The notes: generated from the sequence alone by a model not told the origin. Counted from the first letter of the stretch, positions 1-6,310 are shown. The stretch is 12,782 nt of DNA from Actinomycetota bacterium (GCA_030841245.1 JAVEDG010000302.1:1-12782), one strand, 5' to 3'. Translations and numbers: made by a program.

Positions 1-1
1 G

Positions 2-352
2 GAGACCGGTGGCGTGTTCACGCTGCTGTCGCCGATCCTCGGCTGGCTCGGGGTGGCCGTCAGCGGGTCGGACACCTCGTCCAACGCACTGTTCGGCGCC
101 CTGCAGGTCCAGACCGCCTCCGACGCGGGACTGGACCCGGTGCTGCTCGCGTCGGCCAACTCCTCCGGTGGGGTGCTGGGGAAGATGATCAGCCCGCAGA
201 ACCTCGCCATCGCGGCGTCCGCGGTCGGGATGGCCGGCCAGGAGGGCATCATCTTCCGCAAGGTCATCGGGTGGAGCCTGCTGCTGCTCGTGTTCATGTG
301 CCTGATCGTCGGGCTGCAGGGGACCGGGGTGCTCGACTGGATGGTGCCGTAA
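2..352 (+). CDS. lldP: L-lactate permease, C-terminal part (cut by window start)
   Basis: This is the last ~116 codons of a large polytopic membrane permease of the LctP/LldP family, which imports L-lactate (often also glycolate) with protons. The open frame runs off the left edge, so the true start lies outside the window; the frame is open from base 2 and ends at TAA 350-352. The visible part carries the family's conserved C-terminal signature: SPILGWLG, then GSDTSSNALFGALQ, then ANSSGGVLGKMISPQNLAIA, then EGIIFRKVIGWS. It finishes with one hydrophobic helix (LLLLVFMCLIVGLQG) and a short tail ending WMVP. The IclR-family gene starts 5 bases after the stop, so the two are probably cotranscribed. 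Nothing in the visible part looks damaged. Family assignment is firm; the exact substrate (lactate or glycolate) is inferred. Confidence 0.93.
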   Translation, partial: ETGGVFTLLSPILGWLGVAVSGSDTSSNALFGALQVQTASDAGLDPVLLASANSSGGVLGKMISPQNLAIAASAVGMAGQEGIIFRKVIGWSLLLLVFMCLIVGLQGTGVLDWMVP

Positions 353-357
353 CCGCG

Positions 358-1158
358 GTGGGAGGCAACGGTCGGCCGGCGCACGCGGTGCAGTCGGTCG
401 ACCGTGCCCTCGACCTGCTCGAGGCGCTGGCCGAGGCGGACCGTCCGGTGGGCGTCAGCGAGCTGGCCACCGCGACCTCGCTGCCCTTCGGTACCGCCCA
501 CCGGCTGCTCCGCTCGCTGGTCGCCCGGGGATACGCCCGTCAGGACTCGGACCGCAAGTACGCGCCGGGGGCGGTTCTGTTCCGGCTGGGGAGCGTGGCC
601 CAGCGTTCGATGGGACGCAGCGCCAGGCCCTACCTGGCCCGGCTGGTCGAGCTGAGCGGCGAGACCGCCAACCTGGCGGTCCGTGACGGCGACCAGGTCG
701 TCTACCTCGCCCAGGCGCCGTCGCCGCACGCGTTGCGGATGTTCGCCGAGGTCGGCCGGCACGTGCACGCCCACTGCACCGCGGTCGGCAAGGTCCTGCT
801 GGCCGACCTGTCCGCCGACGAGAGAGACGGTGTCGTCGGACGGGCCGGCCTGCCACGGCGTACCGACACGACGATCACCCGCCCGGAGGTGCTCGGGCGC
901 GAGCTGGAGCGGGTGCGGTCCGGCGGCTTCGCCCTCGACAACGGCGAGGAGGAGCCTGGGGTGCGCTGCGTCGCGGTGCCCGTCGGCGAGCCCGGCGCGG
1001 TCATTGCCTCGCTGTCGGTGTCGGGGCCCACCGAACGCATGCAGCGGGTCGACCTGGGTTCACTCGTCCCGCGGATGCGGCGGGTTGCCGACGAGTTCGC
1101 CGCGGCCTTCGGCGCATGCCGACCGGCCGACGCCGTGCGACTGAGCCCGGGCGACTGA
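358..1158 (+). CDS. IclR-family transcriptional regulator
   Basis: A 266-residue DNA-binding regulator, a normal size for the IclR family. Residues about 11-75 form the winged helix-turn-helix, starting VQSVDRALDLLEAL, with the recognition region SELATATSLPFGTAHRLLRSL and wing YARQDSDRKYAPG. Residues about 85-250 form the GAF-like effector domain, including HVHAHCTAVGKVLLA and GVRCVAVPVGEPGAVIASLSVSG. I chose GTG 358 as start: it follows the lldP stop by 5 bases and gives the usual short leader before the HTH. The frame stays open upstream to an ATG at 271 inside lldP, but those codons do not look like IclR sequence. GTG 388 is a less likely alternative. Close coupling to lldP suggests control of lactate or other hydroxy-acid use. 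That is inference, since lactate genes are more often controlled by GntR/FadR-type LldR. The stop codon lies within a 14-base tandem repeat. Confidence 0.9.
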   Translation: MGGNGRPAHAVQSVDRALDLLEALAEADRPVGVSELATATSLPFGTAHRLLRSLVARGYARQDSDRKYAPGAVLFRLGSVAQRSMGRSARPYLARLVELSGETANLAVRDGDQVVYLAQAPSPHALRMFAEVGRHVHAHCTAVGKVLLADLSADERDGVVGRAGLPRRTDTTITRPEVLGRELERVRSGGFALDNGEEEPGVRCVAVPVGEPGAVIASLSVSGPTERMQRVDLGSLVPRMRRVADEFAAAFGACRPADAVRLSPGD

Positions 1159-1207
1159 GCCCGGGCGACTGAGGCTGGGCGACTGAGGCTGGGCGACTGA
1201 GGCTGGG
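1138..1207. repeat. 14-bp tandem repeat, five units, spanning the iclR stop
   Basis: Five head-to-tail 14-base units cover 1138-1151, 1152-1165, 1166-1179, 1180-1193 and 1194-1207. The first two read CGACTGAGCCCGGG and the last three CGACTGAGGCTGGG. Because 14 is not a multiple of three, the CTGA inside the unit falls in a different frame each time. Unit 1 is read as Arg-Leu-Ser-Pro-Gly, and unit 2 supplies the TGA at 1156-1158 that ends the IclR-family gene. The remaining units are non-coding. The perfect identity within each subtype suggests recent slippage or unequal duplication. Confidence 0.95.
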
Positions 1208-1217
1208 TAGTGGCAGG

Positions 1218-1245
1218 GGCCGAGGGACCCGCGCGGGCTCAGGCC
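1218..1245. terminator. Candidate bidirectional terminator hairpin between iclR and dapF
   Basis: The sequence can fold into a bulged stem. GGCC (1218-1221) pairs with GGCC (1242-1245), GAG (1222-1224) with CTC (1238-1240), and CCC (1228-1230) with GGG (1235-1237), around loop GCGC. One arm has a three-base bulge and the other a single A. It sits exactly between two convergent genes and overlaps the last codons and TGA of dapF. There is no T-tract on either side, as is common in high-GC actinomycetes. The assignment rests on position and base pairing only. Confidence 0.4.
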
Positions 1246-2066
1246 AGCAGGACGTCGCCCCGGGCGACCAGGACGGCGGGTCCCGTCAGCTCAACGTGAC
1301 CGTCGGCGCGCTCGGTCACCTCGAGACGGCCTCCCGGGACGTCCACGACGTACGAAGCCGGGAGGGCGACGCCGTCGCGTCGGGCCGCTGCGACAACGGC
1401 CGCGCAGGCGCCGGTACCGCACGACCGGGTCTCGCCCGAGCCCCGCTCGTGCACCCGCAGCGCGATGTGGCGCTCACCCCGGCTGACCACGAACTCGACG
1501 TTCACGCCGTCGGGAAACACCGGCTCGACCTCGGGGGCGTCGCGAAGCCGCCCGGCCTCGTCGAGGTCGTCGACCATGACGACGGCGTGGGGGTTGCCAA
1601 CGGCCACCGACGTGGCCGACCAGGTCCGGCCCGAGGCGCGCACCTTGACCTCGTCGGGTCCCGGGAACGTCGCCGGACCCATGTCGACGGTGACGTCACC
1701 CGCGGTGCCGACCCGGACGACCTTGACACCGTCCCGGGTGGCGATCCGGAGCACCCCTGGTTGCTCGAGACCTTCGTCGACGAGGAACCGTGCGTAGACG
1801 CGGATGCCGTTGCCGCACATCTCGGCCAGCGACCCGTCGGCGTTGCGGTAGTCCATGAACCAGGTCGCCTCTGCCGCCATCGCCACCGCGTCGGCCGCGT
1901 TCTCCGACCGTACGACCCGGAGCACGCCGTCCGCGCCGATCCCGGCGCGGCGGTCGCACAGCGCCCGCACGACCGCAGGCGTCAGGTCCAGCGCACCGTC
2001 CGGATCGGGCAGCAGCACGAAGTCGTTCTCGGTGCCGTGTCCCTTCACGAACGCCAGGCTGCCCAC
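1239..2066 (-). CDS. dapF: Diaminopimelate epimerase
   Basis: DapF interconverts LL- and meso-diaminopimelate in the cytosol, feeding lysine synthesis and, in most actinomycetes, peptidoglycan cross-bridges. The 275-residue product has the family's two-lobed layout. It opens with FVKGHGTENDFVLL. Catalytic Cys84 lies in the first-lobe motif EMCGNGIR and catalytic Cys216 in the second-lobe motif SCGTGACA; GNPHAV (157-162) and ERGSGET (207-213) are substrate-binding segments. Both catalytic cysteines are present and the length is normal, so the enzyme should be active. The start is GTG at 2064-2066, 9 bases after the ggt stop, with no strong Shine-Dalgarno. It is therefore likely the last gene of the miaA-ggt-dapF transcript. 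In mycobacteria dapF normally follows miaA directly; here ggt lies between them. Confidence 0.96.
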   Translation of the reverse strand: MGSLAFVKGHGTENDFVLLPDPDGALDLTPAVVRALCDRRAGIGADGVLRVVRSENAADAVAMAAEATWFMDYRNADGSLAEMCGNGIRVYARFLVDEGLEQPGVLRIATRDGVKVVRVGTAGDVTVDMGPATFPGPDEVKVRASGRTWSATSVAVGNPHAVVMVDDLDEAGRLRDAPEVEPVFPDGVNVEFVVSRGERHIALRVHERGSGETRSCGTGACAAVVAAARRDGVALPASYVVDVPGGRLEVTERADGHVELTGPAVLVARGDVLLA

Positions 2067-2075
2067 CGGTCCAGG

Positions 2076-3881
2076 CTAGCCGGACGGGTTCACCACGGCC
2101 GCCGCGCCACCGCCGCGGCGCACCGGCTCGGCCGCCGCCAGCAGCCGGCCGTCAGCGAGGAACTCGATGCCGGTCGCAGCGCCGATCTCGCCGGGAGCAG
2201 GGGGGTCGACGAACGTGTGCCCGAGCGCGCTCAGACCGGCCCGGTCGAACGCCGGCTCGGCCTGCACGTCCTTCGTGTTCCGCTGGCTGGCCCGCGGGTC
2301 GGCTATCGCCTGGGGCAGAGTCATGCCGAGGTCGAGCCGGTCGACCAGGATCTGGAGCACGGTGGTGATGATGGTCGACCCGCCCGGCGAGCCCACCGCG
2401 AGGAAGGGCCGGCCGTGGTCGAGGACGATCGTCGGCGACATGGAGGAGCGCGGTCGCTTACCCGGAGCAGGCAGGTTCGGGTCGTCAGCCACGGTCGGCG
2501 CGAAGTTGAAGTCGGTGAGCTCGTTGTTCAGCAGGAACCCGCGGTCCGGGACGACGATGCCGCTCCCACCGGTCTGCTCGATGGTGAGGGTGTAGGACGC
2601 GACGTCGCCCCACTTGTCCGCGACGGTCAGGTGCGTCGTCGACAGACCCTCCTGGTCGCCACCGGCCACCGTCGTGTCGTCGGTGCCGTCACAGTTCGTG
2701 TCGTAGCTGCCGTCCGGCGACCCGGCGGGAACCGGCTTCGTCGCGGCATGGCCGGGATCGATCGCGCAGAAGCGCTCGGCGGCGAACGGGTCGGACAGCA
2801 GCTGGTGCAGCGGCACGTCCACGTAGGCCGGGTCGCCGACGTAGGTGCCGCGGTCGGCAAAGGCCAGCGCGCTAGCCTCCAGGTAGTAGTGCATCGCCTG
2901 GGTCCGGGTCATCGCCGAGAGGTCGGCGTGCTCGAGGATGTTGAGCGCTTCTCCGACCGTGGAGCCGCCGCTGGACGACGGCGCCATCCCGTAGACGTCG
3001 CGACCCCGGTAGCCGATGTGCGTCGGGGCCCGGTCGATGGCGCCGTACGCCGCCAGGTCGGCCGGCTCCATCAGGCCGGTCCGGACGTGACGGATCGAGC
3101 CCGCGACGACCGGCGGGTGCTGGACCGTGTCGACCAGCTCCTGACCGAGCGACCCGTCGTACAGCCAACCAACCCCGTCGCTCGCCAGCCGCCGGTAGGT
3201 GGCCGCGAGATCGGGATTCTTGAACACCGACCCGACGGCCGGGGCCTTGCCGCCACGGAGGAACAGGTCGCGCGTCGAGGTGAAGTCGCCGAACCTGGCG
3301 GCGTTGGCAACGGTCTGGTCGTGGAAGGTCTGGTCCACCACGAAACCGTGCTGGGCAAGGTCCGTCGGTCCGGCCAGGACGTCGGCGAGCGATCGCGTGC
3401 CCCAGCGGTCCAGGGCGCGCGCCCAGGTGGCCGCGGTGCCCGGCACGCCGACCGAGAGCCCACTGGTCACGGCCTCGTCGAACGGGATCGGCGCACCGTT
3501 CTCCTGGAACGAGGTGGCGGTCATCGCCTGCGGTGCAGTCTCCCGGCCGTCGATCGTCTGCACCTGCCCGCTGGCGGCGTCGTAGTAGACGAAGTAGCCG
3601 CCACCGCCGATGCCCGCGGAGTACGGCTCAGCGACGCCGAGAGCGGCCGCCGTCGCCACGGCTGCGTCCGCGGCGTTGCCACCGGCCCGCAGGACGGCGA
3701 GCCCGATCCGGGTCGCATCGGGGTCGACACTGGTCACCGCCCCGCCGGTGCCCACCGCCGTCGGCGTCCGGGTCGTCGTGCGCGGCCCCGCGGCGGCGGC
3801 AGGTGCGGTGGCGGCGACCGGGAGGGCGAGCGCGGCGGCGGCCAACCCCGCGAGAGCCAGAGTGAGCGGTCGACGTCGCAT
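2076..3881 (-). CDS. ggt: Gamma-glutamyltransferase (glutathione hydrolase), secreted
   Basis: A 601-residue N-terminal-nucleophile hydrolase that cleaves and transfers gamma-glutamyl groups. The proenzyme self-cleaves into large and small subunits before the catalytic threonine, which is Thr415 here, first residue of TTHLTV. Other family landmarks are GGNAADAAVA and GIGGGGYFVYYD in the large subunit, and NNELTDFNF, RPRSSMSPT and GSPGGSTI in the small subunit. The N-terminus MRRRPLTLALAGLAAAALAL, followed by an Ala/Pro-rich stretch, is a clear signal peptide (cleavage near residue 31), so the enzyme is exported. I chose ATG 3879-3881 because a strong GGGAGGA lies just upstream; an in-frame ATG at 3902 would put that Shine-Dalgarno inside the gene. 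Actinomycetes use mycothiol rather than glutathione, so the natural substrate may be another gamma-glutamyl compound (inference). Its place between miaA and dapF is unusual. Confidence 0.94.
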   Translation of the reverse strand: MRRRPLTLALAGLAAAALALPVAATAPAAAAGPRTTTRTPTAVGTGGAVTSVDPDATRIGLAVLRAGGNAADAAVATAAALGVAEPYSAGIGGGGYFVYYDAASGQVQTIDGRETAPQAMTATSFQENGAPIPFDEAVTSGLSVGVPGTAATWARALDRWGTRSLADVLAGPTDLAQHGFVVDQTFHDQTVANAARFGDFTSTRDLFLRGGKAPAVGSVFKNPDLAATYRRLASDGVGWLYDGSLGQELVDTVQHPPVVAGSIRHVRTGLMEPADLAAYGAIDRAPTHIGYRGRDVYGMAPSSSGGSTVGEALNILEHADLSAMTRTQAMHYYLEASALAFADRGTYVGDPAYVDVPLHQLLSDPFAAERFCAIDPGHAATKPVPAGSPDGSYDTNCDGTDDTTVAGGDQEGLSTTHLTVADKWGDVASYTLTIEQTGGSGIVVPDRGFLLNNELTDFNFAPTVADDPNLPAPGKRPRSSMSPTIVLDHGRPFLAVGSPGGSTIITTVLQILVDRLDLGMTLPQAIADPRASQRNTKDVQAEPAFDRAGLSALGHTFVDPPAPGEIGAATGIEFLADGRLLAAAEPVRRGGGAAAVVNPSG

Positions 3882-3884
3882 CGG

Positions 3885-3891
3885 TCCTCCC
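3885..3891 (-). promoter_or_regulatory. Shine-Dalgarno that fixes the ggt start
   Basis: On the minus strand GGGAGGA is followed by CCG and the ATG at 3881. It lies between two in-frame ATG codons (3902 and 3881), so it supports the downstream one, which also begins directly with the positively charged start of the signal peptide. Confidence 0.75.
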
Positions 3892-3892
3892 A

Positions 3893-3930
3893 GTGTTGCC
3901 ATGGACGGGTGTTGCCATGGACGGGTGTTG
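3893..3930. repeat. 16-bp tandem repeat upstream of ggt (about 2.4 units)
   Basis: The unit GTGTTGCCATGGACGG occurs at 3893-3908 and 3909-3924, followed by a partial third copy GTGTTG at 3925-3930. Each full unit contains the palindrome CCATGG. The array fills much of the 81-base miaA-ggt gap, directly upstream of the ggt Shine-Dalgarno. It could be part of a ggt promoter or operator, or a simple slippage duplication; the sequence alone does not decide. Confidence 0.9.
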
Positions 3931-3962
3931 AAGTCGGGCTCGTGGACCCACCTGGGACTTGT

Positions 3963-4883
3963 CTACCCCGGCATATCACCCAGTAGTCGGACGACTCGGT
4001 CGGCGAGCTCTCCGGCCGGGGCATCAGCCGCCAGCCAGCGCACCCGGGGGTCGCGGCGGAACCAGCTCTCCTGGCGGCGGGCGAAGCGTCTCGTCGCCCG
4101 CATCGTCTCGGAGCGGGCCTCATCCTCGGTGCACTCCCCGGCCAGGAAGGCGAGCACCTGGGCGTACCCGAGGGCCCGACTCGCCGTGACCCCGTCACGC
4201 AGGCCCTGCGTCTCGAGCCCGCGGACCTCCTCGACCAGGCCACGCTGCCACATCCGCTCCACCCGAGCCTCGATGCGAGCGTCCAGGTCCTCCCTCGGCA
4301 GGCTCAGACCGATCTGCTCGGCGTCCACGGCGTAGCGGTGCTCGGGCAGCGCCGCGGTGAACGGACGGCCGGTGAGCTCCACCACCTCGAGAGCGCGGAC
4401 GACCCGCCGGCCGTTGCTGGGCAGGATCCGGCCTGCCGCCACCGGGTCGACCGCGGCCAGTCTCGCGTGCAACTCGACCGGACCGAGGGCGCCCAGCTCC
4501 TCCTCCAGCCTGGCGCGAAGCGCCGGGTCGGTGCCGGGGAACTCGAGGTCGTCCAGCGCGGCGCGCACGTAGAGGCCGGAGCCACCGACCAGCATCGCTA
4601 CCTGCCCGCGGCTGCCGATCTCCGCGATCGTCGACCGCGCGGCCGCCTGGTACTCCGCGACGTTCGCCGGGCGGCGCACGTCCCAGAGGTCCAGGAGGTG
4701 ATGGGCCACGCCCCTGCGCTCCTGCACGGCCGCCTTGGCGGTGCCGATGTCCATCCCGCGGTAGACCTGCATCGAGTCGGCGTTGACGACTTCTCCGCCG
4801 AGGCGCACCGCCAGCTCGACGGCCAGGTCGCTCTTGCCGGTCGCGGTCGCGCCGACCACCGCGACGACGGCAGGGGTGCCCAT
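3963..4883 (-). CDS. miaA: tRNA dimethylallyltransferase
   Basis: MiaA transfers a dimethylallyl group from DMAPP to N6 of A37 in tRNAs that read codons starting with U; MiaB, also in this window, then adds the methylthio group. The 306-residue product is full length. It has the P-loop GATATGKS (11-18), the family motif NADSMQVYRGMDIGTAK (about 34-50), VGGSGLYVRA (about 99-108) and the basic C-terminal segment RRFARRQESWFRRD. The start is ATG 4881-4883 and the stop TAG 3963-3965. The upstream LigB-like gene ends 63 bases before it and a short hairpin (4910-4929) lies in that gap. It is probably cotranscribed with its upstream and downstream minus-strand neighbours. Assignment is secure. Confidence 0.97.
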   Translation of the reverse strand: MGTPAVVAVVGATATGKSDLAVELAVRLGGEVVNADSMQVYRGMDIGTAKAAVQERRGVAHHLLDLWDVRRPANVAEYQAAARSTIAEIGSRGQVAMLVGGSGLYVRAALDDLEFPGTDPALRARLEEELGALGPVELHARLAAVDPVAAGRILPSNGRRVVRALEVVELTGRPFTAALPEHRYAVDAEQIGLSLPREDLDARIEARVERMWQRGLVEEVRGLETQGLRDGVTASRALGYAQVLAFLAGECTEDEARSETMRATRRFARRQESWFRRDPRVRWLAADAPAGELADRVVRLLGDMPG

Positions 4884-4909
4884 GGGGCGCAGTCTTCACC
4901 ACGACGGAG

Positions 4910-4929
4910 GGGCAGGCCTTGACCTGCCC
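4910..4929 (-). other. Intergenic hairpin upstream of miaA
   Basis: GGGCAGG (4910-4916) and CCTGCCC (4923-4929) form a perfect 7-bp stem with a 6-base loop. A second self-complementary run, CCGCCGGCGG, follows at 4931-4940. They occupy the gap between the LigB-like gene and miaA. No T-tract follows on the minus strand, so this could be a weak terminator, an attenuating or RNA-processing structure, or chance in GC-rich DNA. Confidence 0.4.
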
Positions 4930-4946
4930 GCCGCCGGCGGTCGCGG

Positions 4947-5654
4947 TCACCCGCCCGCGGGCAGCCAGGTCGCGACGAGATAGGCCACGCCGTACGGCGC
5001 CGAGCTGAACAGCACGTCGCCGGCCCACTGCGTCTCACCGGCGGCTCCCGCGAGCACCTGCCAGGCGGCTCGACCGGCGACGAGCAGGTCGTCGGCCAAC
5101 CCGACGTCGAGCGCGAGCAGTGCCGCGACGTCGCCCTCGGCCAGCGCCGACTCGACGCCGGCGTCGAAGCCCTCGGCCCTCGGGTCGAGATAGCCCGGGC
5201 CCTTGAGGCTGCGTCGCGCGCTCGCGTCACCCATCACCAGCAGCGCGACCCGGGACCGCTCGACCAGGGCCGCCCCAAGGTCGCGGCACCGCTGCGGGGC
5301 GGCGTCGGCCGGGATCCCGAACAACGTGTACGGCGGCAGCGGCCCCGCCCGCTCCAGCAACCATCGGGCGAGGGTCAGCGGGAGCGGGAGATCGGGCGGT
5401 CCGAGACCTGGTCCGACGGTGATGTCCAGCCCGTAACCCGCCAGGGCGGCCCGGGCATCGGCGGGGAACGCGCCGACCTGCGGCGCCGCGCCGACCGCGA
5501 CGATCGCGTCCGGCTGGACCTGCAGCAGGGCTGCGAGCGCGGCGTCGCACGCCGTACGGAGACCGTCGAGCTCCGCCGACGCGCCCGATCCCACGCCCGG
5601 CACGAGCAGTGGGGGATGCGGGCACACCGCCGCGGCCACCAGCACGGTGCCCAA
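4947..5654 (-). CDS. LigB-like (class III extradiol dioxygenase-fold) protein, Rv2728c type; probably not a dioxygenase
   Basis: A 235-residue Ala-rich protein that I recognise as the conserved actinobacterial protein next to miaA (compare Rv2728c in M. tuberculosis). Databases often label such proteins 'class III extradiol dioxygenase subunit B-like'. Visible family segments are AAAVCPHPPLLVPG (residues 7-20), DAIVAVGAAP (49-58), PLPLTLARWLL and LLVMGDASARRSLKGPGYLD. True LigB-type enzymes bind Fe(II) with two histidines and a glutamate. This protein contains only one histidine in total (His13), and where LigB proteins have the second (a 'SPH'-like motif) this one has GAAPQ. Ring-cleaving activity is therefore unlikely and the function is unknown. 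The start is uncertain: TTG 5652-5654 gives the longest product with a weak AAAGGG upstream, while GTG 5643-5645 would start at the conserved VLVAAAV. It probably heads the miaA-ggt-dapF transcript. Confidence 0.8.
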   Translation of the reverse strand: MGTVLVAAAVCPHPPLLVPGVGSGASAELDGLRTACDAALAALLQVQPDAIVAVGAAPQVGAFPADARAALAGYGLDITVGPGLGPPDLPLPLTLARWLLERAGPLPPYTLFGIPADAAPQRCRDLGAALVERSRVALLVMGDASARRSLKGPGYLDPRAEGFDAGVESALAEGDVAALLALDVGLADDLLVAGRAAWQVLAGAAGETQWAGDVLFSSAPYGVAYLVATWLPAGG

Positions 5655-5715
5655 ACCTAGCCGCCCTTTAGCACCGGGTTAGCCGTGCCGCGCCCAGCAT
5701 CGGTCAGGACAGCGA

Positions 5716-5749
5716 CGACTCCGGTCGTCACACGACTCCGGTCGTCACA
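5716..5749. repeat. 17-bp direct repeat, two units, each with an inverted repeat
   Basis: CGACTCCGGTCGTCACA occurs twice without a gap (5716-5732 and 5733-5749). Each copy contains ACGAC-TCCG-GTCGT; around the first copy this extends to GACGAC (5714-5719) and GTCGTC (5724-5729). The pair lies 37-70 bases upstream of the acidic repeat protein gene and just before a possible -10 box. The arrangement suits a tandem operator, though simple duplication is also possible. Confidence 0.85.
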
Positions 5750-5753
5750 CAAT
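5725..5753 (+). promoter_or_regulatory. Candidate promoter of the acidic repeat protein gene
   Basis: TCGTCA (5725-5730) and CACAAT (5748-5753) each match 4 of 6 consensus positions and are 17 bases apart. They overlap the 17-bp repeats, so a protein bound there would cover the -35 box and spacer. A GAGGCC-CTTC-GGCCTC hairpin (5754-5769) lies at the predicted transcript start. Moderate support from spacing only. Confidence 0.35.
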
Positions 5754-5785
5754 GAGGCCCTTCGGCCTCGGGGAAAGGACACGAC

Positions 5786-6310
5786 ATGCGACGCACTCGC
5801 CTCATCAGCACGATCAAGGGGACCAGCCTGCTCGGCAAGGCCATGCTGGGCGCCACGCTCGTCCTCACCGCCGGCGGAGGGGTCGCCGCGGCCGCCAGCG
5901 GAGGATCCACGGACCGGCCCAGCACGCCCTCGTCCGTCTCGGTCGATCAGTCGGGCCTCGACGGCGGCGGGGACGACGGAACCGCGGACCAGGGTCGCGG
6001 CGACGTCGGCCGGCCGGGGGACGCCAGCCCGGCCCCTGAGGACGTCGGCGACGACAACGGCGACGATGCTGCCGATCAGGACGCGGCCGGCCACGACGCC
6101 GGCGACGACAACGGCGTGGACGCGGCCGGCCACGACGCCGGCGACGACAACGGGGACGACGGCACCGACCTGGGTGCGGACGATTCCGGATCCGGCAGCG
6201 TCGACAGCTCCGGATCCGGCAGCGGCGACAGCTCGGGGGACGGGTCGGACGGCTCCGGTGACGACTCTGGCTCTGGCTCGCACGACGGTTCGGGCGGCAG
6301 CGACGGCTGA
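5786..6310 (+). CDS. Small secreted Asp/Gly/Ser-rich repeat protein, unknown function
   Basis: I do not recognise a named family. The 174-residue product starts with a charged segment and a hydrophobic stretch (about residues 17-37, LGATLVLTAGGGVAAAA) typical of a signal peptide, so export is likely. The rest is low-complexity and strongly acidic. It includes a tandem 13-residue repeat DAAGHDAGDDNG(V/D) encoded by 6080-6118 and 6119-6157, a degenerate copy before it, then a Ser-Gly-Asp tail with two SSGSGS-type repeats. There are no cysteines or catalytic motifs. The many Asp/Asn-Gly runs could bind calcium, but no exact EF-hand or RTX consensus is visible. AAAGGA at 5774-5779 is well spaced from ATG 5786, which supports this frame over two other frames that are also open here. 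It is divergent from the LigB-like gene and convergent with miaB. Its 3' end is duplicated just after the stop. Confidence 0.72.
   Translation: MRRTRLISTIKGTSLLGKAMLGATLVLTAGGGVAAAASGGSTDRPSTPSSVSVDQSGLDGGGDDGTADQGRGDVGRPGDASPAPEDVGDDNGDDAADQDAAGHDAGDDNGVDAAGHDAGDDNGDDGTDLGADDSGSGSVDSSGSGSGDSSGDGSDGSGDDSGSGSHDGSGGSDG
6080..6157 (+). repeat. 39-bp in-frame tandem repeat inside the acidic protein gene
   Basis: Two 39-base units (6080-6118 and 6119-6157) are identical over their first 35 bases and encode the 13-residue repeat DAAGHDAGDDNGV/D. Being a multiple of three, changes in copy number would keep the frame, so the protein's length could vary between strains. A shorter pair of 24-base repeats (6185-6208, 6209-6232) follows. 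Confidence 0.9.

Noticed and set aside
1296..3986. An 896-codon open frame on the plus strand opposite dapF and ggt
   Set aside because: It is fully antisense to two genes with intact catalytic motifs, its translation is Arg/Gly/Val-rich without recognisable domains, and long antisense frames are expected in such GC-rich DNA.
5714..5749. Short repeats considered as a CRISPR array
   Set aside because: The two 17-base units abut with no spacers and there are no cas genes in the window.
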